The notes under the pieces: generated by a model
Told to the model about the DNA's origin: nothing
Seen by the model: the letters and a program-made list of their open reading frames with translations, nothing else
Database searches by the model: none
Source of the DNA: Gammaproteobacteria bacterium
GTDB lineage: Bacteria; Pseudomonadota; Gammaproteobacteria; S144-34
Reading direction: 5' to 3'
Assembly: GCA_026989495.1 (NCBI GenBank)
Contig: JALSJE010000074.1
Coordinates: forward strand, 1-61,391
Length of the DNA: 61,391 nucleotides
Shown here: one piece after another, positions 48,458-59,821 of the stretch
Position numbering within the stretch: the stretch's first letter is position 1
Layout: the number at the start of each line of letters is the position of its first letter
Program-made: the position numbers and the translations under genes

Positions 48458-49921
48458 TCACCTCCGGCGGAGGGCACCATTCCCGGGCGCCCGTCCGTAG
48501 CGGTCCTCGAAGCGTACGATGTCGTCCTCGCCGAGGTATTCGCCGCTCTGCACCTCGATGATGACCAGCGGCACGACACCGGGGTTTTCCAGCCGATGGG
48601 GCGTACCGGCGGGGATGTAGGTGGACTCGTTGGTGCGCACGAGCCACTCGCGCTCGCCGTTGGTCACGCGCGCGGTGCCCGAGACCACCACCCAGTGCTC
48701 GCTGCGGTGGTAGTGCATCTGCAGGGAGAGCGAGGCGCCCGGCTTGACGACGATGCGCTTGATCTTGAAGCGCTCGCCCTCCTCCAGCACGGTGTAGGTG
48801 CCCCAGGGACGGTGGACGGTGCGGTGGTGGTCCACGGTCTCGTGGCCGGCCGCGCGCAGGCGCTCGACCACCTCGCGCACGCGCTGGGCCTGGGCGCGCG
48901 GGGCGACCAGCACCGCGTCGGGCGTGTCCACCACCACCAGGCCCTCGAGCCCCACGCCCGCCACCACGCGCCCGCCCTCGCTGCGCACGAGGCAGCCGCG
49001 GCTGTCGAGCAGCACGGCCTCGCCGCAGACGCGGTTGCCGGCCTCGTCGGCGGGCACCAGGCCGCCAAGGGCGTCCCAGGAGCCGATGTCGCTCCAGCCG
49101 AGATCGCACGGCACCACGGCCACCCCGCGCGCCTTCTCCATCACGGCATAGTCCACGGAGATCGCCGGCAGCCGCTCGAAGGCCTCGCGCGGGAGCTCGA
49201 GCGGCTCCTGCCCCGTATCGGCCGCCGCCCAGCAGGCGTCCATCCCCTCCAGCAGCTCAGGCGCCGTCTCGCCCATGGCCTCGAGGATGCGGTCGGCACG
49301 GAAGCAGAACATGCCGGAGTTCCATAGGTAGCCCCCGTCCTCGAGGTAGCGGCGGGCGGTCTCGGCGTCGGGCTTCTCCACGAAGGCCTCGACCGCGTGG
49401 CCCAGAGGGCCGTCTCCGCCGTCCTCCAGGGGCGCGCCGAGGCGGATGTAGCCGTAGCCGGTCTCGGGGCGGTCGGGGCGGATGCCGAAGGTGACCAGGT
49501 GCCCCGCGCGCGCCAGCCGCTCGGCCCGCGCGACCGCCTCCGCGAAGGCCGTCTCGTCCTCCACGAGATGGTCGGCGGGGAGCACCAGCATCACGGCCTC
49601 GCCGCCCGCCTGCTCCAGCAGGCGCCGGGCGGCCAGCCCGATGGCGGGGGCGGTGTTGCGCCCGCAGGGCTCGAGCAGGTAGTCGAAGGCGATGCCGCTC
49701 GCGCGGCAGGCGGCGTACTCGTCGCGGGTCTGGAAGTAGTGGTCGCGGTTGGTGACGGTGAGCACCTGCCGCACGCCCTCGAGGCCCGCCGCGCGCTCGA
49801 GCGTGCGCTGCAGGAGGCTGCGCCCGTCCGGCAGCCGGATGAAGGGCTTGGGGTAGGCGCGCCGGGAGACCGGCCACAGGCGCGTGCCCGCGCCGCCCGA
49901 GAGGATCACCGGGACCAGCAT
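48458..49921 (-). CDS. manC: Mannose-1-phosphate guanylyltransferase/mannose-6-phosphate isomerase
   Basis: Makes GDP-mannose for surface polysaccharides, with a fused type II phosphomannose isomerase. The 487 residues begin with the nucleotidyltransferase signature PVILSGGAGTRLWPVSRRAYPKPF, include VEAFVEKPDAETA, and end with a cupin isomerase domain (HRPWGTYTVLEEGERFKIKR, QMHYHRSEHW, YIPAGTPHRLENPG). ATG 49921 is used because GAGGAGG lies just upstream and it starts the conserved domain; the track starts 14 codons earlier. It stands alone with no glycan cluster in view. Also called algA or cpsB in other systems. Confidence 0.95.
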   Translation of the reverse strand: MLVPVILSGGAGTRLWPVSRRAYPKPFIRLPDGRSLLQRTLERAAGLEGVRQVLTVTNRDHYFQTRDEYAACRASGIAFDYLLEPCGRNTAPAIGLAARRLLEQAGGEAVMLVLPADHLVEDETAFAEAVARAERLARAGHLVTFGIRPDRPETGYGYIRLGAPLEDGGDGPLGHAVEAFVEKPDAETARRYLEDGGYLWNSGMFCFRADRILEAMGETAPELLEGMDACWAAADTGQEPLELPREAFERLPAISVDYAVMEKARGVAVVPCDLGWSDIGSWDALGGLVPADEAGNRVCGEAVLLDSRGCLVRSEGGRVVAGVGLEGLVVVDTPDAVLVAPRAQAQRVREVVERLRAAGHETVDHHRTVHRPWGTYTVLEEGERFKIKRIVVKPGASLSLQMHYHRSEHWVVVSGTARVTNGEREWLVRTNESTYIPAGTPHRLENPGVVPLVIIEVQSGEYLGEDDIVRFEDRYGRAPGNGALRRR

Positions 49922-50037
49922 GCGTGCCTCCTCGTTCGGTCCTTCCATGCGTACGCCGTCCATTGTGCATCAGGGGGCCAGCGGGGCGAACCCCGTACAC
50001 CGGTGCCGGACCCAGCCAGACCGGCGGTGCCGTGCGG

Positions 50038-51966
50038 TCAGGGCGCGGGATTGATGACGGGGGACAGATCAAAGGGATCGCGCACGTATCCCTGGGGACC
50101 GCGGCCCGAGCAGTCCCTGATGCGCTCGTCACAGTCGGGCCGGGGTCCGGCCGCGGGAGCACGCCGCACGGCATCGTCTTCCCAGGCGTAGTCGGTGAGC
50201 TCCGGTGCCCGGGCATCACCGCCTGGCTTCGCGCCCGAGCGCTCCACGAGCTCTTCGACGCAAGGCGTTTCGCCTTCGGGGCCCTTCGGCCGCATGGCCG
50301 GTCCGGCGAATCCGCCCCCGGGTGCGCGGCCGCAGGCAGAGGCTGTCTCCGGTGGAGCCTCGCCGCGCATGCGACGCACCCGCTCGTCCACGGGGCCGGT
50401 GGCCCTGCGCCCACCGCCACTGTCGCCGCGGCCCTCGGCCGGGCGGCTCGATGTGTCCTCTTCGCTGGACTCGTCATCGTCGCCTGTGGTGCCAGCATCG
50501 TCAGCCTCGTCACCGGAGCCGCCGTCGCCGCCGTCCCCGCGATCCTCATCGGCATCCTCGCCGGCATCCTCGCCGGAACCGCCGGAGCCGTTCCCACCGG
50601 ACGTGCCTTCGTCGGAGCTGCCGGAGCCTTCCGCATCGCCTCCCGAGTCCGGCTCGTCGCCCACGCCACCCTTGCGCCCGCCCTCGAGCACGATCAGCTT
50701 CGGAGCGCCGCGCCGGCGGATCGTGCGCCTGCCGGTTCCGGCGTTGTACGAGACGACGGTACCGTCGGAATAGTAAGTGGTGCGCGAGCCGTCGGGCCTG
50801 ATGATCTCGGTCGTGCCCCGGGTGGAGTCGCGCCTGACGACGGTCCCATCGGAATAGCGGATGCTTCCGTCGGGCTGAACAACGCCACGGTTGCCCGCAG
50901 GGTCGGTGGCGATGATGTTCGTGCCCGGCCTATTCCCGTCCTCGTAAACGTAGGCGTCGCGTTCGGGGTCGTAGCGCGGGTACTCGGACCGGCGTGTTCC
51001 CCGGCGATCGACGACTGTCATCCCGTCGGGGCGGTTTATCACTGTCTCGCCCGTCTTGGTGTCATGGGTCACGACGGTGCCATCTTCGTACTCGATGCTG
51101 CCGTCCTCGCGTACGGTTCCCATGCGGCCCTGGGGATCCCGGGCCCGCACCCGCTTGCCGTCGGAGAAGACGTAGCTATCCGTCGCAGGATCGTACTTGG
51201 GGCGCTCGTCACGCGGGCCTCGCGTGTACGTGCGCTGGAAACGCGTTCCGTCCGGACGCTTCACCGTGGTCACGCCCGTGCGCACGTCGTGCCGCACCAC
51301 CGTGCCGTCCCGATAGACGATGCTCCCGTCCTCGGTGACGCGGCCCGGACGGCCCTTGGGATCGCGGCCGCGCACGCGGCGTCCATCGGGGAAAATGAAC
51401 TCGTCGCTGCGCGAGTCATAGCTCGGCCGGCGGGCACGCCCGTAGCGCCACCCTTTCCCGCCCGAAGCGGCCCAGTCGTGTCCTATGAACCCGGCCGGCT
51501 TGCCTCGGGCTGCCCCCCGGCCGCGGGCGCGGTCGTCACCGCCGCCAAAGACCACTCCTTCGCGGGCGGAGGACTCCACGCCCGGCATCGCGGGACGCCT
51601 CTCACGCGCGCCCGGCCTGCGGTAGGCTCCGGCGCGGGAGGGGACCTTCAGCGCTCCGCCATCGCGGAAGCCCTGCCGCATGGCATCCATGCCCGCCTTC
51701 GGCATACGCTTGAAACGCTCCGTCTTCACGTTGGCTCGATCACCTTTCCCGCGCCGGGTGACTTCATGCCTTCCACCACCTGCGATCCCCAGCTGGCGCA
51801 AGACAGGGATCTTCGCCCGGCTGCCGCTTTCCTTTTCCACACTGCGGGATTGGGCCGTCCGGCCCCGCTCCTGCCCGTCCTTTTCGCTGGCCACCACTCC
51901 GGCCGGCACGGCCGACGCAAGGGACAGCGAAACTGTCACAACCCCGACGAGACGACAGAGAATCAT
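50038..51966 (-). CDS. Secreted PDG/DGT-repeat protein of unknown function
   Basis: No family recognised with certainty. The 642 residues start with a signal peptide (GVVTVSLSLASAVPAGVVA). A basic region runs to about 180. Three tandem repeats of 74-75 residues start at Tyr183, Tyr258 and Tyr332, each with a YD, PDG/SDG, DP-x-G, EDGSI-x-Y-x-DGTVV, TG and RPDG order, plus a partial fourth (YYSDGTVVSYNAGTG). A Gly/Ser/Asp/Glu low-complexity acidic stretch follows (430-510). The C-terminal domain has four cysteines (545, 569, 612, 619), enough for two disulfides. The repeats recall the G-box beta-sheets of TCP10/CPAP C-terminal domains. A surface or periplasmic fibre is an inference. Ribosome site AGGG lies upstream of the ATG. 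Confidence 0.8.
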   Translation of the reverse strand: MILCRLVGVVTVSLSLASAVPAGVVASEKDGQERGRTAQSRSVEKESGSRAKIPVLRQLGIAGGGRHEVTRRGKGDRANVKTERFKRMPKAGMDAMRQGFRDGGALKVPSRAGAYRRPGARERRPAMPGVESSAREGVVFGGGDDRARGRGAARGKPAGFIGHDWAASGGKGWRYGRARRPSYDSRSDEFIFPDGRRVRGRDPKGRPGRVTEDGSIVYRDGTVVRHDVRTGVTTVKRPDGTRFQRTYTRGPRDERPKYDPATDSYVFSDGKRVRARDPQGRMGTVREDGSIEYEDGTVVTHDTKTGETVINRPDGMTVVDRRGTRRSEYPRYDPERDAYVYEDGNRPGTNIIATDPAGNRGVVQPDGSIRYSDGTVVRRDSTRGTTEIIRPDGSRTTYYSDGTVVSYNAGTGRRTIRRRGAPKLIVLEGGRKGGVGDEPDSGGDAEGSGSSDEGTSGGNGSGGSGEDAGEDADEDRGDGGDGGSGDEADDAGTTGDDDESSEEDTSSRPAEGRGDSGGGRRATGPVDERVRRMRGEAPPETASACGRAPGGGFAGPAMRPKGPEGETPCVEELVERSGAKPGGDARAPELTDYAWEDDAVRRAPAAGPRPDCDERIRDCSGRGPQGYVRDPFDLSPVINPAP

Positions 51967-52099
51967 TTCCCGACCCTTCCGTGCAGCTCTCTACGACGAT
52001 ATCCGGCGCCCCTCATGGGGAAAGGCCCCCCTACGGGACGCTCGTCCCTGTGTCGGGTGGTGGGCACGGCCGGTTCAAGACGGCGGGGGGGGTTCGCTA

Positions 52100-52206
52100 G
52101 GAAGGGCTGAAAATCGCGACTTTTCAGCCCTTCCCCGCGGCAAGCATGGTCGCGGGACGGCCCATGCACAGGGAAGTGCATGACGAGCGGATTGGTCAGG
52201 GTCTCC
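52100..52206 (+). repeat. CPR element copy R4 (internally deleted)
   Basis: Palindrome 1 at 52100-52134 (arms GGAAGGGCTGAAAA/TTTTCAGCCCTTCC), a weakened GC hairpin (CCCGCG/CGCGGG), and CATGCAC-AGGGAA-GTGCATG at 52163-52182. The copy then jumps to the right arm of the last hairpin (CGGATTGGTCAG), so the spacer and left arm are lost. It lies upstream of the PDG-repeat gene and beyond the flank of tRNA-Ser(CGA), in a 473 bp gene-free stretch. Confidence 0.85.
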
Positions 52207-52326
52207 CAACGAATGCGGGCACAGGGGGAGGAGGTGCAGCCATATCCGGCATGCGGAACGACGCGCACCACCTCCGGACATGCCCCCTGACCCCATGCAA
52301 GACAGGAAGGGCCTGCAGAGGGGCCC
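52207..52326. other. Spacer with a large imperfect stem
   Basis: No gene seen. CAGGGGG (52222-52228) with GGAGGTG (52230-52236) can pair with CACCTCC (52269-52275) and CCCCCTG (52283-52289), giving an interrupted 14 bp stem around a 32-base loop. It could be a folded trailer of the tRNA transcript or chance; no promoter was identified. Confidence 0.35.
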
Positions 52327-52439
52327 GCCGCCGAAGCCCGCCAGGCGCGAGCAGGACGGCACCGATGGCCCACGCGATGGATGACAAGGGAACGCTCCCG
52401 CTGCCAACCTCCTGATCGCACGGGAGCAAGGACAGGAAA
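52327..52439 (-). repeat. 113 bp tRNA-Ser 3' flank, copy B
   Basis: Directly 3' of tRNA-Ser(CGA) and ungapped homologue of 45954-46066. The hairpin of copy A is kept with one change that would become a G-U pair (GCTCGC-gcctg-GCGGGC). Identity is spread through the block, with runs such as GGCCCACGC and CGCACGGG intact. Confidence 0.7.
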
Positions 52440-52529
52440 TGGCGGAGGGGGTGGGATTCGAACCCACGGAGGGCGTGAGCCCTCAACGGTTTTCGAGACC
52501 GCCCCGTTCGACCGCTCCGGCACCCCTCC
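52440..52529 (-). tRNA. tRNA-Ser (anticodon CGA)
   Basis: Type II tRNA of 90 nt with encoded CCA. The acceptor stem GGAGGGG pairs with CCCCTCC. The anticodon loop CTCGAAA sits between GCGGT and ACCGT stems, giving CGA (reads UCG). The long variable arm is GAGGGCTCACGCCCTC, and the T arm contains GGTTCGAATCC. A perfect 7 bp hairpin ends 3 bases upstream of the 5' end. A broken second copy of this tRNA lies about 65-255 bp upstream. Confidence 0.97.
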
Positions 52530-52532
52530 GAT

Positions 52533-52549
52533 AGCCACCCGCGGTGGCT
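52533..52549 (-). other. Hairpin immediately upstream of tRNA-Ser(CGA)
   Basis: AGCCACC-cgc-GGTGGCT (plus-strand reading), a perfect 7 bp stem with a 3-base loop, 3 bases from the mature 5' end. It could be a 5' leader structure or processing guide; no function is shown. Confidence 0.45.
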
Positions 52550-52592
52550 CACCCTGGCCGCCATGGCCGCCATCGAGACGGCCATGGCGCCT

Positions 52593-52785
52593 CCTCAACG
52601 GTTTTGACTCGCGCCATCCCTGGCGCTCGCCCTCCGGGCGCCGCGCCGGCACGCAACACCCACGACCCGCCAGACACCCACCTGCCGCCTTGGCCAGCCC
52701 CCTCGCCGGGCCGGCGCGGCGTCCAAATCGGCTCTCCTGCCGATTTGTCGAGACCGCCCCGTTCGACCGCTCCGGCACCCCTCCG
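52593..52785 (-). pseudogene. Broken, interrupted copy of tRNA-Ser(CGA)
   Basis: The 38 bases 52748-52785 are identical to 52493-52530 of the intact gene and its first upstream base (acceptor 5' strand, D arm and 5' anticodon arm through CGA). About 142 bp of unrelated sequence follow in the tRNA direction, then 13 bases (52593-52605) identical to the next part of the tRNA (AAAACCGTTGAGG on the minus strand). After that, homology stops, so the T arm and 3' acceptor are missing. The interruption is in the anticodon loop just 3' of CGA. The insert ends in a hairpin CAAATCGGC-tctcct-GCCGATTTG (52724-52747) touching the junction and contains GCGCCA-ggga-TGGCGC. It cannot give a functional tRNA as it stands. 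Confidence 0.75.
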
Positions 52786-52926
52786 GCTATACACCGTGCA
52801 GCGGTATGCCCCGGCTGCCCGGACGCCGTCGTGGCATCCGGAGCGGCAGGCTCCTCAGGCCTGGTGCGTCAAGCGCGGGCGCGGTAGGGCAGCACCCTCG
52901 CCTCAGACACCTTCCAGGCCGCCTAG

Positions 52927-52977
52927 CTTATAAGGCATGGAATTTGCTTATAAGCAGCAGGAAAGTCATTTTATACT
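52927..52977 (+). promoter_or_regulatory. Tandem CTTATAAG palindromes and -10 box before mltF
   Basis: An unusually AT-rich island. CTTATAAG occurs at 52927-52934 and 52947-52954, exactly two helical turns (20 bp) apart. TATACT at 52972-52977 is a good -10 box, and its -35 position (52949-52954) falls inside the second palindrome. The layout suggests a dimeric regulator bound on one DNA face and covering the promoter. The -10 box is 40 bases from the mltF ATG. Confidence 0.5.
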
Positions 52978-53017
52978 AACAGGAACCTTCGCGGAACGCG
53001 CCAAATCCCGAATCCCC

Positions 53018-54454
53018 ATGCGCCGCCTCCTCGCCATCGCCGCCGGCGCCCTGCTGGTGGCCTGCGATCCCCCGCCCGCGACCCACCTGGAGCAGGTCAA
53101 GGCAAGGGGAGAGCTGGTGGTGGCCACCCGCAACGCCGGCACCACCTACTTCGAAGGTCCCGAAGGTCCCATGGGCTTCGAGTACGACCTGGCGCGGGCC
53201 TTCGCGGAGCAGCTCGGCGTGCGTCTGCGGATCGTGGTGCCGGGCTCCCTGGACCGGATGCTGGACATGGTAGCGCGCGGCGAGGTGGACCTCGCCGCCG
53301 CGGGACTCACCGTCACCGAGGCGCGCAAACGCCGCCTGCGCTTCGGCCCACCCTATCTGCAGGTCACCCAGCAGCTCATCTACCGGGAGGGGCGACCCCG
53401 CCCGCGTGGCCTGCTGGACGTGGTCGGTGCGCGCCTGGAGGTGGTCGCGGGCAGCAGCCATGCGGAGCGGCTGCGGGCGCTGAAGCGCACCGAGTATCCC
53501 GAGCTGGAATGGGTCGAGAACCCGGATGCGGACAGCGAGGAGCTCCTGGAGAAGGTCTGGGAGGGCAGGATCGACTACACGATCGCCGACTCCAACGAGT
53601 TCGCGCTCAACCGCCGCTATTACCCGGAGCTGCGCGTCGCCTTCGACCTCGGCGAGCCCGAGCCCGTCGCCTGGGCCTTCCCCCGCAGACGCGACCCCAG
53701 CCTGCAGGAGGCCGCCGCGGCCTTCTTCACCCGCATCCGCGCCGACGGCACGCTGGCCCAGCTCGAGGACCGTCACTTCGGCCACGTCAACGGTCTCGAC
53801 TACGTGGGCACGCGCACCTATCTGCGCCACGTGCGCACGCGCCTGCCCCGCTACCGCGGACTCTACGAGGAAGCCGCCCGCAGGACCGGCATCGACTGGC
53901 GCCTGCTCGCCGCCATCGGCTACCAGGAGTCCCACTGGAACCCGCGGGCGCGCTCGCCCACGGGCGTGCGCGGCCTCATGATGCTGACGCTGGCCACCGC
54001 ACGCCAGCTCGGAATCCGCAACCGGCTCGATCCGCGCAGCAGCGTCATGGGCGGAGCGCGCTACCTGCGCCAGCTCATCGACCGCATTCCGAAGGAGGTC
54101 CCCTACCCCGACCGGGTGTGGATGGCGCTGGCGGCCTACAACGTGGGCTTCGGCCATCTGGAGGACGCCCGCATGCTCGTGCGCCTGCGCGGCGGCAACC
54201 CCGACCGCTGGATCGACGTGCGCGGGGCCCTGCCGCTGCTGAGCCAGCGCAAGTGGTATCGGCGCACGAAGCACGGCTACGCGCGGGGCCGCGAGCCCGT
54301 GCGCTACGTGGAGAACATCCGCGCCTACTACGACCTGCTCGTGTGGATCACCGAGCGGGAGCGGCTTAGGCTGCCGGAATCGGTGGTGGAGACGGGCTCG
54401 CTGCCGGAAGCCGCCCGCAAGGAACCCGCCGGGACCACGGACGCCACGCTCTGA
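53018..54454 (+). CDS. mltF: Membrane-bound lytic murein transglycosylase F
   Basis: Cleaves glycan strands of peptidoglycan with formation of 1,6-anhydromuramic ends; anchored to the outer membrane. The 478 residues (518 in E. coli) have a lipoprotein signal (LLAIAAGALLVAC), a type 3 solute-binding-like regulatory domain (LEQVKARGELVVATRNAGTT through about 260), and a C-terminal SLT domain whose catalytic glutamate is in LLAAIGYQESHWNPRARS. ATG 53018 begins the signal peptide; the track starts upstream within the promoter island. It is convergent with tadA, with 12 bp between stops. Confidence 0.96.
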   Translation: MRRLLAIAAGALLVACDPPPATHLEQVKARGELVVATRNAGTTYFEGPEGPMGFEYDLARAFAEQLGVRLRIVVPGSLDRMLDMVARGEVDLAAAGLTVTEARKRRLRFGPPYLQVTQQLIYREGRPRPRGLLDVVGARLEVVAGSSHAERLRALKRTEYPELEWVENPDADSEELLEKVWEGRIDYTIADSNEFALNRRYYPELRVAFDLGEPEPVAWAFPRRRDPSLQEAAAAFFTRIRADGTLAQLEDRHFGHVNGLDYVGTRTYLRHVRTRLPRYRGLYEEAARRTGIDWRLLAAIGYQESHWNPRARSPTGVRGLMMLTLATARQLGIRNRLDPRSSVMGGARYLRQLIDRIPKEVPYPDRVWMALAAYNVGFGHLEDARMLVRLRGGNPDRWIDVRGALPLLSQRKWYRRTKHGYARGREPVRYVENIRAYYDLLVWITERERLRLPESVVETGSLPEAARKEPAGTTDATL

Positions 54455-54466
54455 GTCCCGCCCGCC

Positions 54467-56585
<2,119 letters not shown>

Positions 56586-56601
56586 GGCCGGGGCGCGGTC
56601 C

Positions 56602-58203
<1,602 letters not shown>

Positions 58204-58207
58204 CTAA

Positions 58208-58440
58208 GGAAGCTCTGAAAAATCGCGATTTTTCAGAGCTTCCCCGCGGCCACGGACGGCCGCGGGGCGGCCCATGCACAGGGAAGTGCATGACGACTCA
58301 AGGAAAATCAGAACGGCCGCGAAGCACTACAGTGATGATCAATCCGCGCAGTGGATTGATCAGGGTTTCCTGGAAAATCCAAATGGCCGCGAAGCGCTCC
58401 AGCGCTGATCAATCCGCGTAGCGGATTGATCAGAGTTTCC
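58208..58440 (+). repeat. CPR element copy R5 with tandem terminal module
   Basis: The longest copy, filling most of the 376 bp gap between guaB and xseA. Palindrome 1 is perfect over 36 bp (58208-58243, core CTGAAAAATCG). The GC hairpin is 58242-58267 (CCCCGCGGCC/GGCCGCGGGG), and CATGCAC-AGGGAA-GTGCATG is 58273-58292. The terminal module then occurs twice, 58302-58370 and 58372-58440, each 69 bp, starting GGAAAATC and ending TTTCC, with hairpins at 58336-58362 and 58405-58433. Outer ends TAAGGAA (58205-58211) and TTCCTTA (58437-58443) form a 7 bp inverted repeat. It stops 13 bases before the xseA ATG. Confidence 0.9.
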
Positions 58441-58453
58441 TTAAGCTAGCCGT

Positions 58454-59821
58454 ATGGCCACCGCCCCCACCGCCGCCGCGCCCGCGCGGGAGGTCTACAC
58501 GGTCTCGCGGCTCAACCGCGAGGTGAAGCTCCTGCTCGAGCACGGGCTGCCGCTCATCTGGATCGAGGGCGAGATCTCCAACCTCTCGCGTCCCCGCTCC
58601 GGACACCTCTACTTCACGCTCAAGGACGAGCAGGCGCAGGTGCGCTGCGCCATGTTCCGCGGCCGCAACCGGCTGCTCGGCTTCGAGCCCGAGAACGGCA
58701 TGCACGTGCTGGCGCGGGTGCGGGTGAGCCTCTACGAGCCGCGCGGCGACTACCAGCTCATCGTCGAGCACATGGAGGAGTCCGGCGACGGGGCCCTGCG
58801 CCGCGCCTTCGAGGCCCTCAAGCGCCGCCTCCAGGCCGAGGGGCTGTTCGACGAGGCGCGCAAGCGCCCGCTGCCGCGGCTGCCGCGGCGCATCGGCGTG
58901 GTGACCTCGCCCACGGGGGCGGCCATCCGCGACATCCTGCACGTGCTGCGCCGGCGCTTCCCCGCCATCCCGGTGATGGTCTACCCCACCTCGGTGCAGG
59001 GCGAGGCCGCGGCGGGCGAGATCGTGGCGGCGCTCGCGCGCGCGGGCGCGCGCGCCGAGTGCGACGTGCTGATCCTGGCGCGCGGCGGAGGCTCCCTGGA
59101 GGACCTCTGGCCCTTCAACGAGGAGCGCGTTGCGCGCGCCATCGCCGCCTGCCCCATCCCGGTGGTGAGCGGCGTGGGGCACGAGGTGGACTTCACCATC
59201 GCCGACTTCGTGGCCGACCGGCGCGCGCCCACGCCCTCGGCGGCCGCGGAGCTGGTGAGCCCGGACGGCGCCGAGTGGCTGGCGCGCTTCGAGGCCCTCG
59301 AGCGGCGCCTGCGCACGGAGGCCGAGCGGCTGCTGGCAGGCCTCTCGCAGCGCGTGGACTGGCTGGAGCGGCGGCTGGCGCGCGAGCACCCGGGTGCGCG
59401 CCTGGAGCGGGTGCGCGAGCGGCTGGCGGCCCTGCGCGACCGCGCGGTGCGGGCACAGGTGGCGCGGCTCGCGGGCCTGGGCCACCGCCTCGAGCGCACG
59501 GAGACGGCGCTCGCCGCCCACCATCCCGGCGAACGCATCGCCGCCCTGGGCGAGCGCGTGGACCAGCTCCGCCGCCGCCTCGCCACCGCCGGGCGCGGTC
59601 GGCTGGAGCGAGCCGGCCAGCGTCTCGCCGCCGTGGGCCGTGCCCTTCATGCCGTGAGCCCGCTGGCGACCCTGGAGCGCGGCTATGCCATCGTCACGCG
59701 CGACCGCGACGGACGCATCCTGCGGGACGCCGCCGAGGCCGCCCCTGGCGAGGCGGTGACCGCGCGGCTCGCGCGCGGGCGGCTGCGCTGCCGGGTCGAG
59801 CGCGCGGAGCCGCAAACGTGA
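58454..59821 (+). CDS. xseA: Exodeoxyribonuclease VII large subunit
   Basis: Large subunit of ExoVII, which degrades single-stranded DNA to short oligonucleotides together with XseB. The 455 residues (456 in E. coli) have an N-terminal OB fold (YTVSRLNREVKLLLEHGLPL, GEISNLSRPRSGHLYFTLKD), the catalytic domain (RIGVVTSPTGAAIRDILHVL, LILARGGGSLEDLWPFNE, PVVSGVGHEVDFTIADFVAD), and a long coiled-coil arm from about 270 to 400. xseB is not adjacent. The ATG is 13 bases after CPR copy R5 and has no clear Shine-Dalgarno sequence, so its 5' region is largely repeat DNA. Confidence 0.98.
   Translation: MATAPTAAAPAREVYTVSRLNREVKLLLEHGLPLIWIEGEISNLSRPRSGHLYFTLKDEQAQVRCAMFRGRNRLLGFEPENGMHVLARVRVSLYEPRGDYQLIVEHMEESGDGALRRAFEALKRRLQAEGLFDEARKRPLPRLPRRIGVVTSPTGAAIRDILHVLRRRFPAIPVMVYPTSVQGEAAAGEIVAALARAGARAECDVLILARGGGSLEDLWPFNEERVARAIAACPIPVVSGVGHEVDFTIADFVADRRAPTPSAAAELVSPDGAEWLARFEALERRLRTEAERLLAGLSQRVDWLERRLAREHPGARLERVRERLAALRDRAVRAQVARLAGLGHRLERTETALAAHHPGERIAALGERVDQLRRRLATAGRGRLERAGQRLAAVGRALHAVSPLATLERGYAIVTRDRDGRILRDAAEAAPGEAVTARLARGRLRCRVERAEPQT

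Noticed and set aside
49924-52110. 728-residue plus-strand ORF opposite the PDG-repeat gene
   Set aside because: The minus-strand reading has a signal peptide, regular repeats and a ribosome site; the plus-strand reading shows none and crosses into the CPR element.
52606-52747. Functional group I intron in a second tRNA-Ser
   Set aside because: The insert is only about 142 bp, below known tRNA group I introns. No P7-type core was recognised, and the 3' exon lacks the T arm and acceptor end.
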